Assembly: GCF_026914265.1 (NCBI RefSeq)
Contig: NC_069129.1
Coordinates: 21,623,945 to 21,687,944, forward strand
Reading direction: 5' to 3'
Source of the DNA: Mya arenaria
Taxonomy: Eukaryota > Mollusca > Bivalvia > Myida > Myidae
DNA length: 64,000 nucleotides
The notes beneath the pieces were generated by a model, which worked only from the letters and a program-made list of their open reading frames with translations, was not told the DNA's origin and did no database searches. The number at the start of each line of letters is the position of its first letter. Within the stretch, counting starts at the first letter, position 1. Positions 47,063 through 59,312 of the stretch are shown here, in pieces. Both the position numbers and the translations under genes were made by a program.

Positions 47063-48348
47063 AAAATAAAACATCATTCTGCATCAAATGTGTAGTTTTG
47101 ATTAATTGCTTATAGAATTTGCAATTAATGTAATGTTTGCTTAAAAGAGCAATAAAATGTGCGAATAGATGCACAATACAGACCAAAGACTACTACAAGT
47201 CAGCAATTTCATTAGAAAATAATATTATTATCAAAGCCGCACCAGAAATGATTGACAAACAACATGAAAGAAATTCATTTATGAATGGAACAAACAGTAT
47301 CAATGGGCTTATATGACCAAACTTTAACTCACTTTATACTTCAGTTTGGATACAATTTTCCATTATATGATCTTGAAGTGCTAACAAATTTTAGCATGTC
47401 GGCATGTTGGCATACACCAAGTACAGCTCGGCGGGCTGGCAGGCGGGCTGTCTTGCTGGTTCATCATCATTTCCTCCCGGGTCTGTTTAAAATAAGAAAG
47501 GAAAATAACACAACACCTACACCATACAATCATTGACACCCTTATAGTATATACAACATACTCAATTAACACATCTCTGGCCTACCAGTTTAAATTGATG
47601 GGATTCAATATTTATTTGAGAGCTGGCTGCAATTTCAAACACTAAAAATTATCTCAATATGTTTGAAACAGTGAAAGATTGTTTTTATGGTTTATAAATG
47701 TCTATAAATCACCACAAAGCATATAATTATAATAAAAATGTTTTTAATTTTGCTATGCCTATGCTTTACTATATTAGAGCTGGCATTGTAAATGTCTTGT
47801 TAATTTTACATAAACAATATCCCTTTTTAAGTAATTCATATAGACTGTGTTTTAAGAACAAATTGAAAAGAAAATATTGCTCGACCATATTCTATCTCAA
47901 GTCGAAACAGCTGTTAGGAAGAGTAAATTGCACACTGGATGAAGAAAAATCACTGATCTACAAGCAATTGTTAAAAACTTCTGAAAAATATTGCAAAAAC
48001 CGCCACTGTTTTTGTGCTGAACTGATGAAGGTTTTCTGATTATATGAAAGGAGAAAAAAGGTATTATTAACATTGTCCGGTTTCCCCTCCCAAACCCTCC
48101 CCTGTAAATCAAATTATGAATTACTAAACATTTGATTTCATTGTTTGTGCTGAAGTGTTTTTTCTGTAATTGCATTCATACATCTTTATCGCTTAAAGTA
48201 TTCGCGAGTTATCTGCCTCACTCCGCAATGACAAAAATTTAATTCAATAAACATTTTTAATTTTTAAACTGGGCATAATTACACTCAGGTTACCCACAAT
48301 CGTGGCAGCAGTAAAAGAGCAGGAGTGCCTACATGTCGGCCTAAATGG
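47063..48348. other. non-coding stretch
   Basis: Nothing firm. A short - strand open frame (47572-47381) ends in a Cys-containing tail SCTWCMPTCRHAKIC after a possible acceptor, but it has no signal peptide or partner exon. The 113-codon frame at 47698-48039 is AT-driven. Confidence 0.35.
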
Positions 48349-48445
48349 TTAAAGGGACTGTGTCACAGATCGATGCCAAATTTATGATATATTTCGACAA
48401 TTTCCTTTTTTCACTACTTTATCATCTGTGAGACAGCCCCTTTAA
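48349..48445 (+). mobile_element. 97-bp MITE
   Basis: TTAAAGGGACTGTGTCACAG at the left and CTGTGAGACAGCCCCTTTAA at the right are inverted repeats with two or three mismatches, closing on TTAA. The interior is AT-rich and non-coding. The TTAA ends could include the target duplication. Confidence 0.8.
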
Positions 48446-48476
48446 TGGACGGACGAGTCTAGTCTGTGTGCCAGCT

Positions 48477-48552
48477 GCCCGTTTATCTCAGTTGGCAAGA
48501 GCGCCTTGCTAGTATTCCTGTGATCGTGAGTCTGAGCCCTACACCAGGCTCA
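48477..48552 (+). repeat. tRNA-derived SINE head (degenerate)
   Basis: GCCCGTTTATCTCAGTTGGC resembles a tRNA 5' end with A box, and GTGAGTCTGAGCCC sits where the B box (GGTTCGAGTCC) would be. The span ends ACACCAGGCT. The length (about 75) is right for a tRNA head, but stems are mismatched, so it is not a functional tRNA gene. Confidence 0.6.
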
Positions 48553-50365
48553 CTTTTCTTCTCAGGTTTACCATAATCATGCACAATGATTTTCAATGAA
48601 AAACGAATGTTTTTTTAGATTTAGTTTTCACTACTTAAGTTTCAACATTTTTATTGAATACTTTAATTTTACAATACAATAAACGAAGTATACAATCGCA
48701 CAGTTAACAGTTAGTTTGGCAACTATAGTGATTAGTCATAAATTATGACTTGAAGGTCATATCGATTGATGATGTGGATATCGATTGCATCAACTTAGCT
48801 TGTTCATTACGTAAAAACCAACGTTATGTCATTATGGTGTCCAAACAGCAAGGTAAAAACGATTGAATTTACAATAACAAGTATAATTCTTAGTTCAACT
48901 CACCGTGAAAACAACGTTAAATCCGTGTTATTGCATCATGATATTGATATAAATGATCATTGTTTACATCAACTGTCGTAAAATGCGCATAAATACATTT
49001 AATATCTTAATTATTTAGATATATCCGGTTTAGACGGTATTTTTTTAAGATGTGGGGTAAAAACCAATTGTTATGACAAACCCTGTTCGTTTTGTATTAT
49101 TATTGCAGAGTTATGAAATATAATTTCCGGTCAAAAGAAGTACTCTTTAGACGTGTATTCATAATATGTGTTCTCCACTCCTTTTATGGAAGTGCCGAAG
49201 GTGGATTGTTCATGTACCTCGGGTATTTCTGTATTGATTTTCATTGGTTAACGGAGGTCAAACCCCGCCCTAAACATGTACAATTTGCTTGCCGGCATGC
49301 ACGCGCTTTATTTGAACAATGTATGACGAGCTGTTCTGGTTCTCATTTTCACGGTTCAGTGGTGCCCAATTTTTTTAATGCCTATCAATCCTGCAAAAAA
49401 GAAGTAGTCCCTTGCATACACGTACAAACCGTAAGAGGGCTTGTACAGACAAACGCTTCGCGTTTGTCTTTAAGCCCGTATTAGTTTGAATACTATATAC
49501 AGTTTGACAGACATGGTTTTATCCTTGAATTTAGGTTGCATACAAGTTTTTGCATAAAAAGAAAAATATATTCTGGCACGACGTCATCTGTTTTGTAAAA
49601 TGACTTAATACAATACTGTATTCAGCTAGATTGATATCTTGTACGGATGTTTCATTGAATTATAATTCGATTTAGACGTAAAAGCAATATTTACACACTT
49701 TATTCGCATTTGTTTTGTTTTAAACAATCAATACTATGGCGAAGATATGCATTTATCAACTAATGATTCACGCGCATTTGTTCAGTAGACCCTTATGAAA
49801 CAAATACAATGACTCCAAAAAGCTGTCAAATTTTAACATTTGTATTAATCTTAAATGCAATGTTTAATTTTAACTGACACAACATTTAATTAAATACAAA
49901 ACATGTTCCATTCATTCCTGTTGCGATAGTAGGCCATGGTAAAAAAAATTGTGTTGGATATTGTAATGCCAGAACGTTTTTATTTACATTGTGCTGTAGA
50001 GCTTCCATGAAATACTTCGACAAGGAATTTCCTAAATGAAATGAAAGAAGTGTATAAGACTTGTGTAAGTATGTTATACTTCCTATATCGAAGCCACATA
50101 AATGTTTTACTATAGCATTGCAATGCATGAGATATCTTGTAGTATAATGCATTTGCTGTTTTAAAGGCACAACTTTTTTAAGCTCCAATGTTAAGTGAAC
50201 TTTAGGCTGTTACAAATCGCTTTCGAGTCAGTTTCCTGAGTAAACACCGGTACCTGTGTCTATTTTGAGAGCTATGAGAACGTTTATTCCTTGGTGTTTG
50301 AAACCACGATATATTTGGTGAAGGGTGGACACGTTCATCACTAGATTTCTTTCAGCCTGTTAACA
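48553..50365. other. non-coding stretch
   Basis: The 130-codon open frame at 49092-49484 has several Cys and a hydrophobic segment but no recognised domain, and its start is not supported by splice or promoter context. It ends across the hairpin at 49437-49477. Confidence 0.35.
49437..49477 (+). repeat. two-tier hairpin
   Basis: An inner perfect stem AGACAAACGC / GCGTTTGTCT with loop TTC (49447-49469) is enclosed by an outer stem GGGCTT / AAGCCC with a small internal loop. No poly-T terminator follows directly. Confidence 0.6.
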
Positions 50366-50480
50366 AAATACGTTTCCGGTCATGTGACCAATGCCGAAAA
50401 CGTCAATCATCCTTTCAAAAATGGGTTATAAGTAACGCGCAACAAAGTGCCAATTCATTTATTTAAATGCATAATTGTAT
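50366..50480 (+). repeat. dispersed repeat fragment, copy 2
   Basis: Begins TACGTTTCCGGTCATGTGAC and continues CAATGCCGAAAACGTCAATC, then AACGCGCAACAAAGTGCC and TTCATTTATT. It is the same family as 33760-33850 and 58093-58215. Confidence 0.55.
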
Positions 50481-50944
50481 AAAAATTTGAATTTTAGTAT
50501 TCCAAATAAAGCGAAATTTTATTAATAATCGAAATATAAAATAACACTTTCTAACTGTGTCTAAAGGCAAGGTTGTCATAAAGTCTTTCGGGATAACTGT
50601 GATTCCAAATTACTGCACGTCCTTGCGCAAATATAGAGGACATTCACAACAATAACGGAAAACCTCGTTACTGGTTTTTGCATGCGCTCTTTGGTTGGAG
50701 ATTGCAATCTGTTTTGACAATACTAAGCATTGCTTGGTTTTTCTTTCCCCTTCGATTAGATATCGTGTGACAAAATAGATATTCAAGGCTTCAACGGAAG
50801 CATTCGGGTCATTTAACTTGAATACAGACGCGGATCGTGCTATTTCAGTCAGATTAAAACCTTACTTAACGGAAATAATATTTAAGTACATTCAATATAT
50901 GCCTTGTTTGAGAATGTATTAAAACTTCTGACAGTTGAACATGA

Positions 50945-51045
50945 CTATTTGATATAGAGCACTGTGGAATAAGAGTAGGCTGTTTATGGATGTATTTTAT
51001 CCATAAACAGTCTACTCTTATTACACAATGCTCTATTTCAAATAG
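50945..51045 (+). repeat. 101-nt hairpin with 47-bp arms
   Basis: The left arm (50945-50991) and the reverse complement of the right arm (50999-51045) differ at only four of 47 positions. The loop is GTATTTT. The inner 20 bases (AGACTGTTTATGGAT region) pair almost perfectly. It is either a small foldback MITE or, by size and loop, a possible small-RNA precursor. No second copy was seen in the window. Confidence 0.85.
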
Positions 51046-52624
51046 CTGTTCTCGTGACAAAAAAAAATATAATTAAGGAAACGTCTTTTATACCCGTTAT
51101 ATTGTTTTAGCATGTATCACAGTGACACTTAAGTTTGGTGTTTAAACGTTGAAACATTTACCTGAAATATTGACGAGAATAATGACGCATGGAGAAATGT
51201 GTCTGATGAATGCATCCTGGATGATCATGTAGCTGTGACTAGTGAAAACTTATATTTATCAGTTTATCAAATAAATATACAGCAAGTGTCAAGAGCTAAA
51301 AAGTAATTTGCGTCGATGACGCTTCTGGCTAATGTGTGTATGCTTATAAAATAGAACTATATAGAATTATGGGACGAATTCGAACATGTATCTTTTCAGT
51401 GATGTCAAAAAAGCAATTTAAGAGTTACTTTAACGATGAGCCCTGATTGTTTCTGATGGATTGACTTCCACGGTTTCTAAGATCGTGGGGCAAGTATCAT
51501 TACTGTATGGATATTTCATTGCGTGTTGATACTGATTTCAGAGTCTCCAGAAATAAAACCTCAGCGAGGTTTACTCATTTAATAATATGTTCGACATATT
51601 AAAATGTCCCTGCGATTGTGATATATTGCGATATTTAAGTGTTCCCTATCTGATCGGTGACTTCTTATAGCAAATTTATATATAAAGGGCGGTTGCTTTA
51701 ACATGATTCAGTGATCTAACTGATTACGAAATAATTTTAATATCAAATTCTGAAACAAGAATATGAACAATAAGTAGCATTGCACTTGTTTGTTTTCCTG
51801 ATATAGAATTACAACCCTGTGTATTATCATGTGGTTCATAATATAATGATAAATTGACTTAAGACAATTCGTTATCAAAGTCATTGGTGGATTATGTTTT
51901 AGTTTAAAATACATTGCAGATAACTGTATTTAGAACAGATGACCTGCATTGCAATTTCTAAGGTACGCTCACAAAAAACACACCAGAAATGTGAAAAATC
52001 AGTAGTAATTCGATTAAAAATGTGTATTATTTAACGGTACATTTTCTTAAACATTTGTCTGACATATCGATTTGCTCTTTCAGAAAAAATAAAAATGGTC
52101 AAAGAAGTATCCACTGAACTTGTGCAGTGAACAATATTTAATACGAACTGTGTATACGCTGTGTTCGGTTAATTATTGGAAAAATATAAGTGTTCAAGAA
52201 CAACCCGTGTAAACGTATCTGGTAAAGGTAGAATCAATCTGCAAAATCTGAATCCATCTTGCTAACAACGGTAGATCTAACCCCTACCAATCATTTTAAG
52301 ATGAAACCATCATTTTGCCAATCATCTTATGTCCGTGTTTTGTTACAGACGATATTGAAAGAAAATCAGCATTAAGCCTTCTTGATAGAGTTTAATCAAA
52401 TATCTAAGCATCTTATCAATTTTTTATTAATCAAGACGAGCACAAGGACGGAACATAAGTTTTTTATATCGCACAATTCACGCTATGACGATTTTGCAAT
52501 CATAACAACGGATATAACTTGTCATTGCATAACTATAACTTAGTTTAGAGCAGACATAGCGTGAGTAAAGCGCAACAGTCGGAAAAGTGTTGATCTTATC
52601 CCTTGTATTATCATGTAGCATTAC
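51046..52624. other. non-coding stretch
   Basis: AT-rich with no exon. The segment at 52357-52430 (GATATTGAAAGAAAATCAGC) resembles 55955-56035 in the same orientation, so the dispersed family of 52625-54690 may extend left in part. Confidence 0.35.
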
Positions 52625-54690
52625 TAGCAATCCAATTTATTCAGTATTTAAGCGTGAACGTGTGACAAATATACAACTAAATGTATACACTTTAATATAT
52701 TACCTGCCTTACCCTCATTCTCACTTAAAGCTTCAAATAATCCTCATTGAGCTTTTGCATACATATATTTCCCAACCTCATTGTGAACTTGATTTTGTAG
52801 CATTGGTCATTTTTAAAAAAAAAAATAATAAGTGAAAACACTAATGTCCGTCAAAAATATGTGCAAAATATTAAGTTAGCAATTATTGATGAATAATGGA
52901 GCACGTGTGAGGTTATGGCCTTGCTTAATAGTGTTAGCCCCCAGTAGACTCGAGTTCCAGTGATTTTTTGTTTAACTGACCGTTCAAAGGCGGTTAACCA
53001 ATCATTTAATGGTAAAACAATTTTGATGAGGATATGGTTTCTTTGAGGTTAATATATGTGTGTATGTGATGTTTATATGTTTTTGTTTATTGCCCATGAC
53101 CTTTGCCCCTTAACAGGGATATTTTTTATTAATTTCGACAGCTGGGCTTCTCCCTGTATTTAATGTCAACAGTTATTTTTTCATTACATAGTCCAAATAT
53201 TGACGAATGTATATGCGATGTATTTCTTCAAAATTAAATAACCTTTTCACATTTTCATCATTTCCCCCGTAATGTGAATGTTATCTCCAAGCATTTTTTA
53301 TCCTCTGTAACATATATTTTAAAGAGCACCCGCAACAAGTATGTATAACATAAAGCGCTACAAATATTGAGTAATAGTTTTGTAAACCCACCAAGCCCGG
53401 GAAGTTTATAATAATCATGCCAATAACGGATGCAGCAGTTTTAAATGCGACGGCTTATTCATACCTTTTGTCTTTGTCCTGATATTTTCTTTGTGAAGCG
53501 CTGTATATCATAATCAAGATATGGTAACTTGATCGTTAACATGTTTTTGTTTTGTTTTTAATTGAATAGTTAGCGTCTGAAATGTCGGTTTTAAAGTCAT
53601 CCACATTTTAATCAGAAACCTGTTCACTGATGTGAACAACCATTAAAGGTAAGGTTGATACTTGATACTCCCAAAATTATACGAACCACTTCCTTTTCGT
53701 TATTATTAACTATGCCTTCATCTAAACGGATTCTTTTAACTAATTGATGTTCTATAATTGCATTCCACAGAATGATCTAACTAAAAAAGGAATATAATCT
53801 AGAACATAGTTTCTAAAACATTCATTCATAAAGAATATTAGATGCTCTTCCTTTATAAATAAATTGAAAATGAGTTTGACATTAAAAAAAGGTTAAAAGA
53901 ACGTACGGTAACAACAACTAAGACAGTTGCAGCAGTCAAACTTAATAAAAAATGATCATCATTTAGCGAACCATATTCCACCATGGCAACTTCAAGGCTT
54001 TTGTGTGTGTAGTAGTAAGCTTTGCCATTGAAATACATAATGTTGTACGTAACTCGCCAATATGTATCACAAATTCATTCTAGCAGTGTCAATGAGTAAT
54101 GACATAGATCATTACCATTCGTTTGAGTACGTGCGCATTGTTGATACTTAGCAGACAGTAAACAAGAAAACATATTATGCCAAAGCGAATTATCTGATGA
54201 AGATAACAACAGTCCAACATCCAGCCACAAAGATTAATAACACTTAAATAACTATGGCTATAAACTTTCTTGACGTTCAAATCACAATAAAATATGTCAC
54301 TTCTTACTCTCTCATGTCGAAATGTCAACGGAATATAATATTTATGGAACGGTATAAACGAATATAACGAAATTAGCAGCAATTGTACCATGAGGTGAAA
54401 CGGTAAAAGCAACATCAACTACTTTAACCAAAACAATAATTAGTTTTCGCAATATTTTATTGTTAAGTCTTCGATTAGTATTGTTATTTTTATAAACTTT
54501 ACGTGTATTTATTTTTGTACATTGTCGTTAGGGTCATTGCCTTGTTCCTCTTAGCATTGTTTATTTTTTAACTTTCTACAACAGGGCAAGAGGCAAAAGA
54601 CAAGGGCATGAATGACAATGAACTAGAGACACAAACGAATAAACACCACATGTGAACAACATTACAATACAAAACCAAATTAAAATTCAT
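52625..54690 (+). repeat. ~2-kb inverted repeat, copy A
   Basis: It matches the reverse complement of 62030-63800 in order: TTATTCAGTATTTAAGCGTG, CACTAATGTCC, CAGTAGACTCGAGT, TGACCGTTC, AATCATTTAA, AAATGCGACGGCTTATTCAT, ATATTCCACCATGGCAACTT, GCAGCAGTCAAACTTAATAA, GAAAACATATTATG, ACTAGAGACACAAACG and ATAAACACCACATG. Identity is moderate with many indels. No coding sequence was recognised, so it is an old non-coding repeat or segmental duplication. Confidence 0.85.
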
Positions 54691-55235
54691 TTATGTTACT
54701 GCTACTATAGATAAGAGAACAATACTACTCAAGCTCATAAGACCTTAGGATCTTAGCTCATATGACCTGGCATTTAGCTATAAAATGATGCGTTAAGATT
54801 TGAACAGAACTTTGATTGTAGATTTAAACAGACTTTGTATTTAGGCAACACTAGCTTGTGAAAGACATTTGCGTGACGAATCATTTTTTTAAAATATCCC
54901 GCAAACATTTTCTCGAAATGTGCCAAAACGATAACCTAAGGCTTTATTTATTCAATTTGGTAAGCGAGAAGGTCCTAAATATTACATTTGTAATTGAGAG
55001 TGGTCTGGTTGTATACTTTTCCGCATTATCCAGGAGGTTGATGGTTCGATCCTAAGATACTAGTCTTTCTTAGACCCTACAAATCGATACTTGTATTAGT
55101 TTCTACCAAGTAAAAGCATTCGAGAGTAATTCTAAAAGCTTGCACATATTGTCAAAATCGCGCTTAAAGAACTTTATTGAGTCTCAACCATATCATTTAA
55201 CACCAATTGGTTTCTATCAAAATATTCGTTACTAC
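54691..55235. other. non-coding stretch
   Basis: A GGTTGATGGTTCGATCC motif at 55035-55051 fits a Pol III B box. The matching A box is poor, so a SINE fragment is only a possibility. Confidence 0.3.
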
Positions 55236-55565
55236 GGAAAATGGCTTTGGTTATTACGGTGATAAAGCATTGCAAACTACACGAAAAGGCATTGGTAACT
55301 TTAGGGGAAATATGCATTTGCATTTTACAATGCTGGTATAAGCATTGGTAACTACGGTGGTAAAGCATTGTAAACTACACGAAAAGGCATTGGTAACTTT
55401 AGGGGAAATATGCATTTGCATTTCACAATGCTGGAATAAGCATTGGTAGCTACGGTGGTAAAGCATTGTAAACAACGGGAGTAAGCATTGAGAACTAAAG
55501 GGGATTTATACATTTGCATTGCACTATGCTGGTGGAATATGCATTGGTAACTACGGAAAAAGTCA
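55236..55565 (+). repeat. short minisatellite (~98-bp unit)
   Basis: Two close units begin GAAAAGGCATTGGTAACTTT at 55283 and 55381, each continuing GGGGAAATATGCATTTGCAT. Partial, more diverged units lie on both sides, with the sub-motif GCATTGGTAACTACGG recurring. Confidence 0.85.
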
Positions 55566-55639
55566 GTGGTACCTACAGTGAAGAAATGCATTGATCTTGT
55601 TAAATGGACAGGTTTTGCACCACATACACAAATACAAGC

Positions 55640-56040
55640 ATCACATATAGATCACACACGCATCAAAATGGCCTTACCGATAATTCTTTGGATTACCGCC
55701 ATGGGACGGTCTGTGAAAACCGAGGTCATTGTAAGATACGCCAAGTGAAAATTCTTTTGTTCTATGATAACGATCGACAAAAGGTTCACTGAAATCAACT
55801 CTTTTTTTGCAAAGTAAAATTTATCTTGCCAGGGGTAATTAGGACGAAATCCTTCTGAACTTAATCAACATTTTGTACGAGACATCCCAATCCCTGCCAA
55901 ATGATTCAATATAATGGCATGCTCATATTCTCATCAATACTTCTTCACGTTTGATATTAAAAGGAAATCAACCTTAATCTTCTTGGTAAACTTCTGTCGA
56001 AATATCTAAGCCTCTATTTACATCTAATTTAATTAAAGGC
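55640..56040. repeat. rearranged fragments of the 52.6-kb/62.0-kb repeat family
   Basis: The segment around 55680-55720 (TTGGATTACCGCCATGGGAC) resembles 63432-63460 (TTGGATTATCGCCTTGGAAC). The segment at 55955-56035 resembles 52357-52430. Their orientations differ, so this is a rearranged third copy. The short open frame starting ATGGCCTTACCG lies inside it and is probably not a gene. Confidence 0.4.
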
Positions 56041-57537
56041 AGTCATAACGACTAGTTATTTGTTTTTTTAGCAAGAATGATGACATACGGATCCCACAGC
56101 CATCAACATGGATAAAGCATCTCAACGCATTCCTTCTTCCTGGGCTTTTCATAGCTACTTTGTATGTAGTTTATTGTCTTGAAAGCTAATATTAATCCGA
56201 TTGCCAAAGGCAGGTGTCAAAATAAGATCTTTTCGCCTGTGACTCACGTAGCACAGAAAACACAAACAGGTTTTAATGTTTACATGTAACAGTCTGATGA
56301 GGTAAATTTTGTTTGGTTTTAAAATGTTACTAGTATACTAGGGTTTTACAAGAATTATTGTTATTTCACCATTTAATATTTTTTACTGTTTTGCAATTTT
56401 AATATGTATATATGGAAAACAAGGAAGCAAGCAGAGTAGTCAAAAGTTAAAACATTAACCCCGTTTAATGGCACAATGTCAACGCCAAGGACATCGAACA
56501 CAGAAACAAACAATTATAAGCCAAAAACATGGAACAACAGCACACATCTCCACAAACAACACGGATTTGGAACTTGGAACGGTTATTAAAATGTAAATGT
56601 AATGGGGGTTGAAACTAGTTTAAACTGTATTGGAATCACTCCCGAAATGACGTTACCTTTGCAGACAATTTGGCGCCCTTTTCTGTATAACTATAATCAA
56701 ATGTCATTTTATATCCTTTTAAGGCATCAAATAAAATTGAACAAATGTTAGTTTCAAACTGCATACAACAAACCGGGGATATCTTAAACGCTAACGAAAT
56801 AAATGAAGCGAATGCTTCCATTAATTAATCTGTTAGCACTGGTAGGAAAGATATAACAAGAAGGGGTCTAAACCACCACCTGGTAAAAAACTTGTTGGGT
56901 TTTAAATCCGAAAATTTGTCATGCCTGGAACACAGCTGAATTGAGATTCGTTTGCTGCAGGAGGTCGTTCCAATGATGGATTTTAATAGTAAAAAGCTTT
57001 TTACGCTGGTTTTATCAGTGTAGTAAGCTTCGATTGTTTTAAATGATACACCGCAAATATATGAACAATGACGAACACATGATAGCTTCAAAAATTGTCA
57101 CGTATATTATGTTACCTTCGTTGTGTATTAGGTGGTAAATTGAAAGTGTCTTAAGGTAATAGTATCATTATTTTGCTACATATCTGTGTAAATTAAACTT
57201 TAGTTAGCATTGAAAGTAAACACAAAGTTGAGGAAATACATTCATTGTTTTTTTGACGTCAATACAGATTTAAGATAATTGAGGTTCTACACATAATTGA
57301 TACAATGACAATTAAGCACGAGGATCAAGGATCAAACAAAACATACAATGAAATAGATTCATACAACGCCACAATGCAACAGGCACATTCAATCGTGGTT
57401 TTCATGTTTTATTTGCAGCTATAATTAGTTACGTAGCTGTTTTTGAAATACAAACTGTTGCTTTACTTATTTGTACGATTTCATTAACACAAATAACACA
57501 ATATTTAATAGTTCCATCATAAATATTAATGATTACA
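56041..57537. other. non-coding stretch
   Basis: AT-rich, with no exon or repeat pair seen. Open frames at 56636-57091 on - have no recognised domain. Confidence 0.4.
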
Positions 57538-57550
57538 ATAATAATAATAA

Positions 57551-57581
<31 letters not shown>

Positions 57582-57613
57582 AAGAAGAAGAAGAAGAAGA
57601 AGAAGAAGAAGAA
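57538..57613 (+). repeat. (AAT)n-(AAG)n microsatellite
   Basis: A short AATAAT run passes into about 20 AAG/GAA units. It gives a Leu-rich shadow frame on the - strand. Confidence 0.95.
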
Positions 57614-58092
57614 ATGCATCCACTAACTTTTTAAAATACATTGTATTTCAGATGTTTTAATTTAAGATAACATAATAAAAAATATCTATCATATCAAAAG
57701 AATAAACACATGAAGGCGTGGAAACAGAGACTATATGGTTCATAAACACCCGATGGCTGACGTACTTAAATAAATAATAAACGAAACTAAATTACTGCTG
57801 CCTATTGCCCCCACCCCAACTTTGACAACAAAATTACACTACAAGGGATTAAAAAAAAAATATCTATTAAATATTTGATTTCAAACTTACCAGGGAATGT
57901 TTCTTACCAGCCATTCTTTGTTTCACTATTTTAAAACATCTCAGACGCTCTAAATTATCTGACATTGCAATACTAAACGTCATTGAACTTAATTCTTTTC
58001 ATTTCAAATCACCTCTGAATGCTTCTCAATAGCTATTCCTTGTTTGATTTTTTTAAATTATTTTAGACGCTGTATTCTTGCATACCGGACGC

Positions 58093-58215
58093 GTGTTTCC
58101 GGTCATATGACCAGTGCTGGAAAAACCCATCTTGCATACCCAATGTAAGATGAGTCACGCGCAACAACGCGCCACTTCTTATTTCATTTATTGTATGGTT
58201 TATGAAAAATATAGT
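58093..58215 (+). repeat. dispersed repeat fragment, copy 3
   Basis: GTGTTTCCGGTCATATGACC, CAGTGCTGGAAAAAC, TGTAAGATGAGTCACGCGCA and ACAACGCGCCA match copies 1 and 2. It is followed by TTTATTGTATGGTT. Confidence 0.55.
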
Positions 58216-58439
58216 ATGCCATTTCAATAAAGCGCAATCAAGTATATATGTTTGCAAGACTTTTAATTAATATTGAACATAAATAATCGTTAAAAAATGT
58301 CATTCAAAATTACTGCGCTCTTTGACGTCAGTAAACAACGTCGCACGCGATTTTTGGTGTAACTGTACAAAAGTTCGTTGTCAACGTCATTTTTTCCACA
58401 AATAGATAAATTTAGATATGCAAGAAAAAATATCAATAA

Positions 58440-58564
58440 TGTTTTCCGGTCCGGTTAAAACAATCCGACCCTCGGGAACGCTGCGAGATCGTTAACTCGG
58501 CAAGCCTCGTTACCGGCTTACGCACGTGCCCTCGGGTCGGATTTTTCTATCCGTACCGGAAACA
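58440..58564. mobile_element. GC-rich palindromic element 1
   Basis: The left arm TGTTTTCCGGTCCGGTTAAA with AATCCGACCCTCGGGAACG pairs with the right arm, whose complement reads TGTTTCCGGTACGGATAG and AATCCGACCCGAGGGCACG. The centre is near 58500. It is non-coding and stands out by GC content. Confidence 0.7.
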
Positions 58565-58718
58565 CATGATAGATACTTATAATCTTTTCTTGGAATTAAC
58601 TTCCCTGATACTACTGGATGTACAACGTTACAAAGCATTACTCAACGAAGTGCATTACATAACATTGTCATTTCCCACGAAGATAAAATAATTCATATCA
58701 TTATTTGTATAAGTATCC

Positions 58719-58852
58719 TCCATGGCCGAGAGTGTAAGATAGGTTCATTCCGATCCGAGCGTGGAGTGTTTTGCGGAAACGAGGTTTACCGAGTTTCCGC
58801 AAAACACCCTGCGCGAGGGTCGGGATAACCTATCTTACAAGAGCAGCTATGG
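58719..58852. mobile_element. GC-rich palindromic element 2
   Basis: The left arm GTGTAAGATAGGTTCATTCC ... GTGTTTTGCGGAAAC and the right arm GTTTCCGCAAAACACC ... GGGATAACCTATCTTAC are inverted copies of about 60 bases around the loop GAGGTTTACCGA. CCATGG and CTATGG edges bound it. Confidence 0.85.
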
Positions 58853-58853
58853 T

Positions 58854-59312
58854 AGATGCTTTTTCTCCCACCTCAGTTAAACAAAATTAAGTAAAAATGT
58901 ATTTTTTGCTGGAACTCTTTTGTGCTTAGTGAAAATAATTGCGTATGGATATGCGATATTACGTGGTTGTCGTGGATATGCGCGCAGTGATTCAGATTAT
59001 GTTAATAGTCAAACCGGTCTTTAAATAGTTCTAGGGAGAGTGAAGCATTATTTCTTGAAAGGTGCGTGAAAACTGTTTTATGGTGACATTTGAAGCGAGA
59101 AATAATTTATTAGCGTTCTAAATATTGCCACACGACAAGGTGTCCTTGATGCTACAGACGACAGTCTTCAACAAGGGAGGTAATTACAATGTGGTGACCA
59201 GTAAAAAGGAGTTCCATACGGGCATTTTATCTTCGCCCGTGGGCAAGATAAGAATTTCTAGCATGGTTAAATTATTGGATCTACTTATCTGAGGTGGGAG
59301 AAAAAAGTATCT
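58854..59312. mobile_element. 459-bp element bounded by 23-bp inverted repeats
   Basis: AGATGCTTTTTCTCCCACCT at 58854 and AGGTGGGAGAAAAAAGTATCT ending at 59312 are inverted copies; both extend to CTCAG/CTGAG. The interior is non-coding and includes CATTTTATCTTCGCCCGTGG. It looks like a non-autonomous DNA element, possibly part of one composite with the neighbouring palindrome. Confidence 0.55.

Noticed and set aside
49092..49484. 130-codon open frame on +.
   Set aside because: No domain, no splice or promoter context, and its end coincides with a hairpin; length alone is weak evidence here.
54998..55062. Possible tRNA gene with GGTTCGATCC.
   Set aside because: Only a B box is convincing; acceptor and anticodon stems do not form.
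55671..55730. ATG followed by a hydrophobic stretch and a GTAAGA donor, looking like a signal-peptide exon.
   Set aside because: The sequence belongs to a dispersed repeat also seen near 63432, and no downstream exon was found.
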